A DNA stretch of 64,000 bases from Leptolinea sp964446955 (GTDB taxonomy: Bacteria > Chloroflexota > Anaerolineae > Anaerolineales > Anaerolineaceae): NCBI GenBank assembly GCA_964446955.1, contig CAYUQJ010000007.1:127398-191397 (forward strand). Reading direction: 5' to 3'. Positions 17,901 to 26,029 of this stretch are shown piece after piece. The notes under the pieces are model-generated. The model ran no database searches, was not told the origin of the DNA, and saw only the letters and a list, made by a program, of their open reading frames with translations. How positions within the stretch are numbered: position 1 is the first letter of the stretch; each line of letters begins with the position of its first letter. The position numbers and the translations under genes were made by a program.

Positions 17901-18447
17901 GGACGCTTTCTGGGGACCCCGCGGGATCGCTGTAGATACAAAGGGTAATGTATATGTGACTGATACCGGGAATAAACGTGTGGTGGTTTTCACCTCGGAG
18001 GGCGAATTTATCACACAGTTCGGAAACGAAGGGATGGATCCAGGTCAGTTTGATGAACCGGTCGGAATTGCAGTCGGTCAGGATGGATTGGTATATGTGG
18101 CAGATACCTGGAACTCACGGGTGCAGATATTTTCTCCGGATGAGAATGGGACGAATTTCTATCTGCTGCGTGCCTGGGAAGTCAACGCATGGTTGGGACA
18201 AAGTCTGGATAATAAACCATTCATCGCGGTTGAACCCGGGGGCAACTTGATTATTGCAGACCCGGAAGGTTACCGGGTGCTGGAATTTGACGGAGAAGGC
18301 CAATTTGTCATGGGCTGGGGTGATTACAGCACAGAAATTGATGGTTTCGGGCTTGTCTCCGGTGTGGCGGTTGACCCCAATGGCGGAGTCTGGGTGAGTG
18401 ATGGCGGCAACAATCGCTTGTTGCACTTCAATCTTCCCCCGGGATAA
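14998..18447 (+). CDS. TIGR03663-type GT-C membrane protein fused to an NHL propeller
   Basis: 1149 residues. Residues ~30-660 hold about a dozen transmembrane helices of the PMT/ArnT-like GT-C fold with the acidic pair in MSHDEVNH in the first outer loop, as in proteins named flippase-associated Agl23. A soluble domain follows (~660-850), then six NHL repeats (~855-1149), for example GIALGPDGSVFVTDTWNHRV, forming a six-bladed propeller outside the membrane. Such fusions occur in Chloroflexota. Likely transfers sugar from a lipid carrier to an extracellular acceptor; donor and acceptor unknown. Own promoter at 14926. Confidence 0.85.
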   Translation: MNLASTENQDGKIQPESPAKPLFEGLPAINLRMVLSGLILILAVITRFYILDLRVMSHDEVNHVVPSYDLFTGKGYKHDPVTHGPLQFHLVAASYFMLGDSDFSSRVPAALFSIAAVAFILFLFPRYLGKNGALITAFLFVISPYLLYYGRYTRNEGFIELLGVMMLYATLAYLESGRTKYFYLMTASLVLHFCVKETAFIYTAILLIFLALNFLWETTELKSLDPTAWRRFAIFVMAAGLGLLTALGAGVWGAGLNKPTGDDVASATTASAITAMPVWVQVSIYTGVVLALVFGLLALANLSSALGWNKIRKLRSFDLLVLVITLVLPQLVAFPIKLIGWDPLDYSSVGMMRTGAFIAVFLIVSIAIGYWWKGELWVKNAALFYAIYVVFYTTFFLNGRGFFTGIVGGLGYWLAQQGVERGSQPWYFYGLIQVPMYEYLPAMGALLALYFGIRHNRFITWAAHSPAADEALVHSHESETPDWLDDEEEHHETNTLRPVPVLALLIFWSVLSLVAYSAAGEKMPWLTVHIAMPLVLTAGWGLGYLVDTTPWKQVATTSGIIALLIIPVFLLAFSMAVGSVLGATPPFKGSTLEELEATSTFILAVLAAAGSLYGILRLLWNFTVNELLRLLVSGFFVLLTILSIRTTVMANYINYDTAKEYLVYAHAARGPKDILEQIEEISRRTTGGKDLIVAYDNDGLYPFWWYMRDYPNHRWYTDKPSRELRDAAVVIAGDTNFSKVDTILKDEYIQYTYQRLWWPNQDYFDLDWPRIKGVLFNPEMRAAIFDIWLNRDYSAYAKVTNNQTLTLETWQPSAKLRMYIRRNIVSDIWNFGAAPAVIEEAEVDPYMAKLVMLEPDTVIGAEGSADGQFNKPRSLAVAADGSLYVADSSNHRIQHLTEDGQVLHVWGSFGDTTQAEAPGGMFNEPWGIALGPDGSVFVTDTWNHRVQKFAGDGRFLKMWGYFGQGETPDAFWGPRGIAVDTKGNVYVTDTGNKRVVVFTSEGEFITQFGNEGMDPGQFDEPVGIAVGQDGLVYVADTWNSRVQIFSPDENGTNFYLLRAWEVNAWLGQSLDNKPFIAVEPGGNLIIADPEGYRVLEFDGEGQFVMGWGDYSTEIDGFGLVSGVAVDPNGGVWVSDGGNNRLLHFNLPPG

Positions 18448-18455
18448 AAAGTCTT

Positions 18456-19457
18456 TCAGGCAAATTTTTCTGTTGAAAATGCCCCGTGACCCTGTTTAAT
18501 GGATTGGTTCATCCAGATCAGGGTCACGTGCTTTTCATACCCCGCGGATTGAAAGCATCGTTCCGCGATACCATGTGGAAAATTGACGGCCAGCGTGCGG
18601 TTTGATGGCGCTTCTGTCCGGGCGTGTGTGAGCAGGGAAAAGAGGGCGCCTTCCTCCAATACTGGTGGAACAGCCAGCCATAGATTATCCGTGTTACCCC
18701 GATAGTATTCAAGAGAGGCGACTCCCAGAAGGCGGTCCTCACGACGGGCTGCCCACTGGTATATGGTCTCATCATTGAAAAACTGGGAAAATCTTGTCCA
18801 GAAACCGGGTTGAAAATTGCGGATCTGAAATGGGAGATGCCAGGAGATTTCCGGGGGATATATCCTTTGAAGCCAGTTCTTTTGACTGGGCCAATCTGAA
18901 GACCGGCGGCGGGTTATGGAGATTGTGTTTCCCGTGAGGGAGTCTTTGTAATTTTGTGGTTGTGAATGATACGTGGTACGCCGGGCAATCTCATGAAAAC
19001 CGAGACTGGCATACAGGTCATACGCCGCATGATTGTCGTCGCGAACTTGCAGCCAGGCGGAATGTCCGCCGCGTTCGTGAATGTAATCCAGCGCGGATAA
19101 CGTCATTTTTCTGGCTATGCCCTGCCGGCGGTAATCCGGGTTGGTTGCCACGTTCGCGATCAGATAATTCCATTTGCCTTCGCGCAGGAATGGAATTATG
19201 GTCAGATTGCCGACCAGTTTGCCGTCGACTTCCCACACAAAGCCGTGCATGGGAACACCTGTGCCGCTCAAATTATGACTCATGCTGAACAGGGATTTTT
19301 GTGATTGGGCGACGCGGCGGATCTGACGGACATATTCACGTCCATCTTCGTCCATCTGGAAGTTAAAACACATATCAATCAAATCCGCCACACCATTCAG
19401 GTCCTTGCGGGGATCCATGGGGCGGAGGTGGGGATTGTTCGTCAGTTCGTCAGTCAT
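18456..19457 (-). CDS. GNAT family N-acetyltransferase
   Basis: 333 residues, twice the size of one GNAT domain. The N-terminal half has the acetyl-CoA motif VATNPDYRRQGIARKM and LGFHEIARRTTY; the C-terminal half (~190-333) looks like a second, degenerate GNAT fold. Start ATG 19457 has no SD; a TACAAT (plus-strand 19466-19471) ends 8 bases before it, so the message may be leaderless. Convergent with the TIGR03663 gene, 8 bases apart. Substrate unknown. Confidence 0.78.
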   Translation of the reverse strand: MTDELTNNPHLRPMDPRKDLNGVADLIDMCFNFQMDEDGREYVRQIRRVAQSQKSLFSMSHNLSGTGVPMHGFVWEVDGKLVGNLTIIPFLREGKWNYLIANVATNPDYRRQGIARKMTLSALDYIHERGGHSAWLQVRDDNHAAYDLYASLGFHEIARRTTYHSQPQNYKDSLTGNTISITRRRSSDWPSQKNWLQRIYPPEISWHLPFQIRNFQPGFWTRFSQFFNDETIYQWAARREDRLLGVASLEYYRGNTDNLWLAVPPVLEEGALFSLLTHARTEAPSNRTLAVNFPHGIAERCFQSAGYEKHVTLIWMNQSIKQGHGAFSTEKFA

Positions 19458-19507
19458 ACAGGGATATTGTACCGAAAATGCTGATGTATTTCTTATACAG
19501 CGTAGAA

Positions 19508-19535
19508 TTGTTTCATGTATTGATAATGCTATAAT
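19508..19535 (+). promoter_or_regulatory. clpC promoter
   Basis: TTGTTT (19508-19513), 16-base spacer, perfect TATAAT (19530-19535). Transcription would begin near 19542, inside the palindrome described next. Confidence 0.6.
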
Positions 19536-19538
19536 CAT

Positions 19539-19552
19539 TTGACCGGGGTCAA
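19539..19552. promoter_or_regulatory. palindrome at the clpC transcription start
   Basis: TTGACC-GG-GGTCAA, a perfect 6-bp inverted repeat spanning the predicted +1. Its half-sites resemble the GGTCAA half of the CtsR heat-shock operator, but CtsR sites are direct repeats, so the binding protein is unknown. Good position for a repressor. Confidence 0.45.
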
Positions 19553-19576
19553 TTACTCCCGGCAAGGACGGACTCT

Positions 19577-22051
19577 ATGATGCGATTTGACCGATTTACC
19601 GAGCGCGCTCAGGAAGCGGCTCAACGGGCGGCGGAAATCATCCAACGCTACGGACATAATCAGATCGATACAGAACACATCCTGCTGGCCCTGATCGAAC
19701 AACCGCAGGGAATGGTAACCCAGCTTCTTGAAGTGCTTAAGGTTGATCCGGGTACTCTCTCGGAACGGCTGGATTACATTTTGCGTACCAGTCCCAAAGC
19801 AAGTATCTTTGGCGGTGGCGCGGGACAGATTTTCATAACCCCGCGGGTAAAGCGGATCATGGATCTGGCGAATGAAGAAGCCAGCCGGTTAAAAGACGAG
19901 TACATTTCCACGGAGCATATGTTCCTGGCGATCTTAAGCGAACGCAATACCCCGGCCGCCCGCCTGTTGGAAGGCGCGGGGCTGACACGCGACCGTGTGT
20001 ATGATGCCATCATCCAGCAGCGGGGCGGGCAGCGGGTGACAGACCCGCAGTCGGAAACCCGTTTTCGCACATTGGAAAAATACTCCCGCGACCTGACTAC
20101 CCAGGCCAGGGAAGGCAAGCTGGATCCCGTGATCGGGCGGGACAATGAGATTCTGCGCGTGATGCAAATTCTGTCACGCCGCACCAAGAACAATCCGGTG
20201 CTAATCGGGGAAGCCGGTGTCGGAAAGACCGCCATTGTGGAAGGTCTGGCGCAGAAGATCGCCGCGAATGATGTGCCGGAGATCCTTATGGGCAAGCGGG
20301 TTGTCTCGCTTGACCTGGGGGCCATGATCGCCGGTTCACGATTCCGCGGCGAATTTGAAGAACGCCTGAAAGCGGCCATAGAAGAGGTGCAACGTTCGGA
20401 AGGTGAGATCATCCTCTTCATTGATGAACTTCACACCGTTGTCGGCGCGGGCGCGGCTCAGGGCGCCATGGATGCCAGCAATATGCTCAAACCTGCCCTG
20501 GCGCGCGGTGAATTGCAGTGCGTTGGCGCGACCACGCTTGATGAATATCACAAATTTATTGAAAAAGATACAGCGCTGGAGCGGCGATTCGCTCCGGTGT
20601 TTGTAGAGGAACCCAGTGTGGAAGATACCATCTCCATGCTGCATGGATTGCGTGATCGCTACGAAGCACACCACAAAGTGCATTTTTCTGATGAAGCTCT
20701 TGTTGCTGCCGCGCGGCTCTCTGACCGCTATGTGACCGAGCGCCATTTACCGGATAAGGCTATTGACCTGATCGATGAATCGGCGGCAAAATTACGCGTC
20801 GCGTTGTTTTCCATGCCTCAGGATTTGAAAGACCGCAAGAGTGAGATCGATAAACTCCGCGCGGAAGAGGAACAGGCCGGTGTGGAGCGTGACTATGAAC
20901 GTGCCGCCCGCAAAAAAGCCGACCGTCTGCGCATGGAAACCGAGTTCAATGAATTGCGCGACAAATGGGAAGAGGAACACAAGCTCGATGAGGTTGTGGA
21001 TGTCAATGACATCGCCGAAGTTGTCTGCCAGTGGACGGGGATACCGGTTAACCAGATGATGGAAACAGAACAAACCCGCCTGCTGCAAATGGAAGAACGC
21101 CTGCATGAACGTGTCATCGGGCAGGAAGAAGCTATTCATGCTTTGGCTGATGCCATACGGCGTGCCCGCAGCGGGCTAAAAGATCCGCGCCGGCCGATTG
21201 GTTCGTTCATCTTCATTGGCCCATCGGGTGTGGGTAAGACCGAGCTTGCCAAGGCATTGGCGGAATTTATGTTTGATGATGAAGAGGCACTGGTACGCCT
21301 CGATATGAGCGAATACCGCGAACAGCATACTGCCTCGCGCCTGTTCGGCGCCCCTCCAGGCTATGTGGGCTACGAAGAAGGCGGCCAGTTGACAGAAGCT
21401 GTCCGGCGCCGTCCCTACCGGGTGATCCTGTTCGACGAGATCGAAAAGGCGCATCCCGAAGTATGGAACGCCCTGTTGCAGATCCTGGATGACGGCCGGT
21501 TAACGGATGGACAGGGAAGGCTGGTTGATTTCCGTAATACCGTGTTGATCATGACCAGCAACCTGGGTACTGAATATGTGAAACGCAACGGTTCGCTGGG
21601 CTTTGTCATCGGCGAGACAGATGAAGAACGTGAAGCCCACGATAAAGTGGAAAAAGCGTTGAAATCCACCTTCCGTCCGGAATTTGTCAACCGCATTGAC
21701 GAAGTGATCATGTTCTCACCGCTCACTCGCGAGCAGATGGGTCAGATTGTTGATCTGCAGATGAAAGAAGTAGGCAACCGACTGCAGGAACACGGGTTGG
21801 ACGTTATTCTCACACCGGAAGCGCGCGAATGGGTTTCCAATCTTGGATTTGACCCGGCTTTTGGCGCGCGTCCCTTGCGCCGCGCACTGCAGAAATATGT
21901 GGAAAGCCCGCTTTCCATCAGTCTGCTGTCGGGCGAGTTCGTGGAAGGTGATGTGGTCACGGTGGATCTGGATAAGGAAGCCGATAAGCTCACCTTTACA
22001 AAATCAGAAAAAGCCGATATATCTAAAACACAGGCGGAAGTATCCGCTTGA
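19577..22051 (+). CDS. clpC: ATP-dependent Clp protease ATP-binding subunit ClpC
   Basis: 824 residues. HSP100 unfoldase that feeds substrates to ClpP. N-terminal Clp_N repeats (~1-145), AAA+ 1 with GEAGVGKT and ILFIDELHT, a UVR-type middle domain (~415-470), AAA+ 2 with GPSGVGKTELAKALAE and ILFDEIEKAHPE, and the LGF loop (SLGFVIG) that docks ClpP. The LGF loop and short middle domain separate it from ClpB. AAGGA precedes two tandem ATGs; either may be used. First gene of clpC-def-recF. No clpP or ctsR in the window. Confidence 0.93.
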   Translation: MMRFDRFTERAQEAAQRAAEIIQRYGHNQIDTEHILLALIEQPQGMVTQLLEVLKVDPGTLSERLDYILRTSPKASIFGGGAGQIFITPRVKRIMDLANEEASRLKDEYISTEHMFLAILSERNTPAARLLEGAGLTRDRVYDAIIQQRGGQRVTDPQSETRFRTLEKYSRDLTTQAREGKLDPVIGRDNEILRVMQILSRRTKNNPVLIGEAGVGKTAIVEGLAQKIAANDVPEILMGKRVVSLDLGAMIAGSRFRGEFEERLKAAIEEVQRSEGEIILFIDELHTVVGAGAAQGAMDASNMLKPALARGELQCVGATTLDEYHKFIEKDTALERRFAPVFVEEPSVEDTISMLHGLRDRYEAHHKVHFSDEALVAAARLSDRYVTERHLPDKAIDLIDESAAKLRVALFSMPQDLKDRKSEIDKLRAEEEQAGVERDYERAARKKADRLRMETEFNELRDKWEEEHKLDEVVDVNDIAEVVCQWTGIPVNQMMETEQTRLLQMEERLHERVIGQEEAIHALADAIRRARSGLKDPRRPIGSFIFIGPSGVGKTELAKALAEFMFDDEEALVRLDMSEYREQHTASRLFGAPPGYVGYEEGGQLTEAVRRRPYRVILFDEIEKAHPEVWNALLQILDDGRLTDGQGRLVDFRNTVLIMTSNLGTEYVKRNGSLGFVIGETDEEREAHDKVEKALKSTFRPEFVNRIDEVIMFSPLTREQMGQIVDLQMKEVGNRLQEHGLDVILTPEAREWVSNLGFDPAFGARPLRRALQKYVESPLSISLLSGEFVEGDVVTVDLDKEADKLTFTKSEKADISKTQAEVSA

Positions 22052-22129
22052 TGTACGCCTTCTCCCAGCCCGGGTTCACCGGGCGATGGAGTTCGCGGTT
22101 CTGTATTTTTAAACAGGAGTAGTTACCTG

Positions 22130-22636
22130 ATGGCATTAAGAAACATAGTTACTCTTCCCGAACCTGTGTTGCGGCGAAAAGCCCACAAGGTTACGGAATT
22201 TGGTAAAGATTTTGAAAAGCTGGTTGATGACATGATCGAAACGATGCGTGTCGCACCGGGTGTCGGTCTTGCCGCCCCGCAGATAGGCGTCTCGGAGCGG
22301 GTGATCGTAGTTGAATTCGGCGACGAAGAAGACGAAGAAGCTCCGAAGAAATTGTATGTGGTAGCCAATCCCGAGGTAACCAGTGCCTCCGAACAGATAG
22401 TAAACGGTGTGGAAGCCTGTCTCTCTGTACCCGGTCTGGCGGGAGAGGTGGAACGGTATTATGGGGTGACCGTGAAAGGTTTGAATCGCAAGGGTAAGCC
22501 GGTCAAGATCAAAGCGCAAGGCTGGCTGGCGCGCATATTCCAGCATGAAATGGACCACCTGGACGGGATCATCTACACTGACCGTGCCACCGAGGTCTGG
22601 AAACCGAGGGAAGGCGAGGATATTCCGGCCGATTAG
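22130..22636 (+). CDS. def: Peptide deformylase
   Basis: 168 residues. Removes the formyl group from N-terminal Met of nascent proteins. Motif 1 GVGLAAPQIG, motif 2 EACLSVPG (usual EGCLS; Gly replaced by Ala, metal Cys kept), motif 3 QHEMDHLDG with the two metal His and catalytic Glu. Preceded by AGGAG. It lies 78 bases after clpC and 3 bases before recF. Confidence 0.95.
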   Translation: MALRNIVTLPEPVLRRKAHKVTEFGKDFEKLVDDMIETMRVAPGVGLAAPQIGVSERVIVVEFGDEEDEEAPKKLYVVANPEVTSASEQIVNGVEACLSVPGLAGEVERYYGVTVKGLNRKGKPVKIKAQGWLARIFQHEMDHLDGIIYTDRATEVWKPREGEDIPAD

Positions 22637-22639
22637 ACC

Positions 22640-23824
22640 ATGCGCCTGAACCGCCTGTCGCTGACCAATTTTCGCGCCTTTTCCCGCCTGGAGATGGACA
22701 TCCCCGGGCGGATTCTTGTTCTGGTGGGTGATAACGCGCAGGGCAAGACCAGTCTGATGGAAGCCGTCTATTACCTGGCAACATTCGCTTCCTTTCAGGC
22801 CGGGACTGACCGGCAGATGATCAATTTTTCGGCGGTTGACGAACCGCTGGCTGTGGCACGGATTGTGGCGGAATTCGAACGCGGCGGTCAGCCGCATCGC
22901 CTGGAGGTGCGCGTAATTCAGGAACCGGTATTACCTGCCGGGTCGCGCACACGCAAAGAAATACTGGTTGATGGTGTTAAGAAGAGCGCGGCGGAAGCGG
23001 TCGGTCAGTTCTCCGCGGTTATCTTTCTGCCGCAGATGACGCGCATCATAGAGGGGAGCCCCGATGACCGCCGGAAATTCTTAAACATGGCATTATGCCA
23101 GGCTGTTCCGGGTTACGCGCGAGCGCTTAGCGATTATTCTCGGGTTGTCACCCGGAGAAACGCGTTGTTGAAATTGCTGGCCGAACAGCATGGCCAGGCG
23201 GATCAGCTTGTCTACTGGGATGAGCAATTGACCAATCTGGGTTCCGAAATGGTACTGTCGCGGGCGACTGCCGTACGTCAACTGGAAGAGCACGCGTCAC
23301 GGCTGCACCAGCGGCTTACCGGCGGATTGGAACGGCTGGCCATCTGGTACAAACCTGCGCTTGATCAGGCGGACTTCCCGGCTGAAGGATTAATGCTGGA
23401 GGATGTTAAAGATATCTTCCGGAAGTCGATCCAGCGGGCGCGAAATGAAGAGATCGCCCGGGGGGTGACCGTCTGCGGACCGCATCGCGACGATCTGCAA
23501 TTCCTGTGCAATGACCTTGATCTGGGGGATTTCGGTTCGCGCGGACAGGTGAGAACGGCCATGCTCTCACTAAAATTAGCCGAGGTCAACTGGATGCGTT
23601 CGCAAACCGGTGAGTGGCCGGTTTTGCTGTTGGATGAGACCCTGGCTGAATTGGACCTTCACCGGCGGGCGGATCTGCAGGAGACGCTGGAGGAATGTGA
23701 CCAGGGGATATTGACGACCACAGATCTGCATCAGTTCTCTGACGCGTTTATGGCCGGCTGCGCCGTCTGGCGGGTATCGGCCGGTTGTGTGCAGGTGGAG
23801 CCAGCGCCTACAGCGGGCGCTTAG
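22640..23824 (+). CDS. recF: DNA replication and repair protein RecF
   Basis: 394 residues. SMC-like ATPase that helps load RecA at gaps. N terminus MRLNRLSLTNFRAFSRLEMD, Walker A GDNAQGKTSLMEA, C-terminal Walker B VLLLDETLAELD. In many bacteria recF is next to dnaA-dnaN-gyrB; here it sits behind def, with no replication genes near. Its 3' end overlaps the convergent rsmG by 17 bases. Confidence 0.92.
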   Translation: MRLNRLSLTNFRAFSRLEMDIPGRILVLVGDNAQGKTSLMEAVYYLATFASFQAGTDRQMINFSAVDEPLAVARIVAEFERGGQPHRLEVRVIQEPVLPAGSRTRKEILVDGVKKSAAEAVGQFSAVIFLPQMTRIIEGSPDDRRKFLNMALCQAVPGYARALSDYSRVVTRRNALLKLLAEQHGQADQLVYWDEQLTNLGSEMVLSRATAVRQLEEHASRLHQRLTGGLERLAIWYKPALDQADFPAEGLMLEDVKDIFRKSIQRARNEEIARGVTVCGPHRDDLQFLCNDLDLGDFGSRGQVRTAMLSLKLAEVNWMRSQTGEWPVLLLDETLAELDLHRRADLQETLEECDQGILTTTDLHQFSDAFMAGCAVWRVSAGCVQVEPAPTAGA

Positions 23825-24518
23825 CGGCCAATCCGGCACGGCGCGGATAGGCGGGCGGTGTGGCAGCCACTTTATCGATGATCACCAGGTATCGGTCATC
23901 CGCCACACCCGGCAGTTCAACCGGCGTGATCTGCCGGACATGACCACCCAGCACGCGCAACGCATGTTCTGCGGCATGTACCTCTGCCGGGGCTGATTCA
24001 CCTTTCTGGGCGACCACACGACCACCAACCTTTACAAGCGGGAGAAGATATTCTGCCAGTACCGGCAGCGCCGCCACGGCGCGGGCTACCGCCATGTCAT
24101 ACATTTCCCGGTGATCCGGCATTTGTCCCAGGTCTTCCGCCCGGGTTTGGATCACATCAACCTTGTCCAGTTGAAGCAGGTCCACGATATGGCGGCAGAA
24201 ATCCGCCTTCTTTCCCACCGATTCCACCAGCGTCAGGCGCAGATGGGGAAAGGCGATCTTCAGCGGGACGCCGGGAAAACCGGCACCCGTACCAATGTCG
24301 ATCATCCGAACCGGCCAGGTCTCTTTAAAACCCTGCAGGCAGGTGAGCGAATCGAGGAAATGTTTTGCGCGGATCTCCTCCGGTTTGCGGATGGCCGTGA
24401 GGTTGAACTTCTCGTTCCATTCCAGTAATTCCCTCTCATACAGGGTGAATAATTCCACCTGCCGGGACGAAAGTTGAAGGTTGAGAAGCGATCTGGCATG
24501 CGTCGGGAGAAAATCCAT
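23808..24518 (-). CDS. rsmG: 16S rRNA (guanine-527-N7)-methyltransferase
   Basis: 236 residues. Methylates G527 of 16S rRNA with SAM. N-terminal KFNLTAIRKPEEI, SAM motif IDIGTGAGFPGVPLKI, and VARAVAALPVL are diagnostic. A perfect TATAAT (plus-strand 24527-24532) ends 8 bases before the ATG and no SD is present, which fits a leaderless message. Convergent with recF with overlapping ends. Loss of this enzyme gives low-level streptomycin resistance in other bacteria. Confidence 0.93.
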   Translation of the reverse strand: MDFLPTHARSLLNLQLSSRQVELFTLYERELLEWNEKFNLTAIRKPEEIRAKHFLDSLTCLQGFKETWPVRMIDIGTGAGFPGVPLKIAFPHLRLTLVESVGKKADFCRHIVDLLQLDKVDVIQTRAEDLGQMPDHREMYDMAVARAVAALPVLAEYLLPLVKVGGRVVAQKGESAPAEVHAAEHALRVLGGHVRQITPVELPGVADDRYLVIIDKVAATPPAYPRRAGLAAKRPL

Positions 24519-24578
24519 AATGACAAATTATACCGGAGGGAAGCTTTACAGAAATCGTCATTCATCGGAAATTCACAC

Positions 24579-24608
24579 TTGACGGAGGCTTGGTCACGGA
24601 ATTAAAAT
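24579..24608 (+). promoter_or_regulatory. promoter for the leader ORF and GNAT pair
   Basis: TTGACG (24579-24584), 18-base spacer, TAAAAT (24603-24608). It drives the 21-residue ORF at 24645 and, beyond a hairpin, the two GNAT genes. Confidence 0.55.
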
Positions 24609-24644
24609 TATCCGGTCGGAAGTAACAGATTGGAGAACAGGTAT

Positions 24645-24710
24645 ATGGTTTTACAAAAAGGAGAACTTTACACGCTCATCCCGTTCTGCGGGATGAATTC
24701 TGTTTCCTGA
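24645..24710 (+). CDS. 21-residue leader ORF
   Basis: ATG to TGA; begins MVLQKGELYTLIPFCG. GGAG lies 9 bases upstream. The ORF contains a small hairpin (7-bp stem around TTCT) and ends about 33 bases before a stable GC-rich hairpin. Layout is that of a leader peptide controlling transcription of the downstream GNAT genes; no run of a single amino acid points to a ligand. It could also be a free small protein. Confidence 0.4.
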   Translation: MVLQKGELYTLIPFCGMNSVS

Positions 24711-24743
24711 TCGCTCCTGTAATCTGCTGTGAATGTCATTCTC

Positions 24744-24773
24744 CACCGCGGGCGCGATCTTTGGCCCGCGGTG
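24744..24773 (+). terminator. GC-rich hairpin, possible attenuator
   Basis: 10-bp perfect stem (CACCGCGGGC / GCCCGCGGTG), 10-base loop, followed by ATCTGTTTATC. The T run is imperfect, so it may pause or attenuate rather than fully stop transcription before the GNAT gene at 24832. Confidence 0.5.
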
Positions 24774-24831
24774 ATCTGTTTATCCCCCCGGGTCGCATTG
24801 GACCGGAATGGTTTTCAATAAGCGAGGAAAT

Positions 24832-25410
24832 ATGTTTGAAGAAGAGATTATGGCGGGAAAATGGCTGCATCTGACGGAGTACGACCCGGAAGAAGATGCC
24901 GCGGCGGAAGCAGTCTGGACACAGGACCCGCGATACCGCCTGTTGATGGAATATGACCGGCTGCGGGAATATACTCCGGCCGAAATGAAAAAACAAGCCG
25001 AAACCTGTCTGCAGGATTCGAATACAAGTCGAAGACAGTTTTATTTTGCCATGCGGGCCAACAACGATAACCGGCTGGCCGGTGTGTTCACCATCCCCGG
25101 CATTGAATGGTCAAACCGGGTGGCGCAGTTTTGCCTGGCTTTCGGTGATCCACTGGATCTGCAGAACTGGGGCGATGAAGCTTTCCGGCTGGTGCTGGGG
25201 TACATGTTTGGTGAGCTAAACCTGCACCAGGTGGTCATTCATATTCCGCAGTTCTACCTGGAGATGGTGGAGGCGGCGGAGGCAGCCGGGTTGAAGCAAA
25301 CCGTACGCCGGCGTGAGGCGTTGTACTATAACGGCCGTTACTGGGATGATCTCCATTTCACCAACCTGCGGCCGGATTGGCTGGCAATGAAGAAGGGAGG
25401 CCGCGCATGA
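24832..25410 (+). CDS. RimJ/RimL-like GNAT protein with degenerate acetyl-CoA loop
   Basis: 192 residues. Aligns with the next gene along the GNAT fold: LAFGDPLDLQNWGDEAFRLV here against AIGIGDRDDWGKGYGTDAMR there, followed by the shared LNLHQVV/LNLHRVS strand. The R/Q-x-x-G-x-G/A pyrophosphate loop is missing, so it may be catalytically inactive or act as a partner subunit (inference). ATG 24832 chosen for GAGGAAAT just upstream. Its stop overlaps the next start as ATGA. Confidence 0.72.
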   Translation: MFEEEIMAGKWLHLTEYDPEEDAAAEAVWTQDPRYRLLMEYDRLREYTPAEMKKQAETCLQDSNTSRRQFYFAMRANNDNRLAGVFTIPGIEWSNRVAQFCLAFGDPLDLQNWGDEAFRLVLGYMFGELNLHQVVIHIPQFYLEMVEAAEAAGLKQTVRRREALYYNGRYWDDLHFTNLRPDWLAMKKGGRA

Positions 25411-25976
25411 ACCGCATTCTGGAAGGGGAACGGGTCATTCTGCGGGTGTTTGACCCGGAACGGGACCATACGCACTACCATGCCTGGATGAAGGATAATC
25501 ACTTCATGCGGCTGCTTGATTCGGATCCGATCGTCTTCTGGCCAAAGAAGATGATGAAGGAATGGTTCGAGAAACACACGGATGATTCCATTACCATGGT
25601 CATCTACCGCAAAGGTGACGAGACAAAACCCGTCGGGTTCATTGAGCTGGATGGGATCAACCGGGTGTCTGGCGATTCCTGGGTGGCCATTGGTATTGGC
25701 GACCGGGACGATTGGGGCAAAGGCTATGGAACCGATGCCATGCGATTGATGCTGCGCTACGCCTTCTGCCAGTTGAACCTGCACCGCGTGTCGCTCTCGG
25801 TATTTGACTACAATCCGCGCGCCATCCGCTCGTATGAGAAAGCCGGTTTTATGCGTGAAGGGATCTCTCCGCAATTTCTGGAGCGCGAAGGAGAGCGCTA
25901 CGATCTGGTATATATGGGGATCCTGCGCAGCGAATGGCAGGACCAGTGCCCGGAGACACCGTTGACAGACCGGTAG
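25407..25976 (+). CDS. RimJ/RimL-like GNAT acetyltransferase
   Basis: 189 residues. Complete GNAT domain with acetyl-CoA loop DDWGKGYGTDA, LNLHRVSLSVFDYNPRAIRSYEKAGF and C-terminal ERYDLVYMGIL. Substrate may be an N-terminal amino group or a small amine. Starts inside the stop of the previous gene with GGGAGG upstream, so both are made together. Confidence 0.85.
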   Translation: MNRILEGERVILRVFDPERDHTHYHAWMKDNHFMRLLDSDPIVFWPKKMMKEWFEKHTDDSITMVIYRKGDETKPVGFIELDGINRVSGDSWVAIGIGDRDDWGKGYGTDAMRLMLRYAFCQLNLHRVSLSVFDYNPRAIRSYEKAGFMREGISPQFLEREGERYDLVYMGILRSEWQDQCPETPLTDR

Positions 25977-26029
25977 TACAGACGGCAAAAACACCGGCAG
26001 CCCGGCGGCTGATTTGATACAATTTCCTT

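Noticed and set aside
22060..22090. GCCCGG/CCGGGC hairpin between clpC and def
   Set aside because: Only 6 bp and no T run; def follows in the same direction, so a terminator is not supported.
22136..22897. 253-codon open frame on the minus strand across def and recF
   Set aside because: Antisense to two conserved genes and with no family features.
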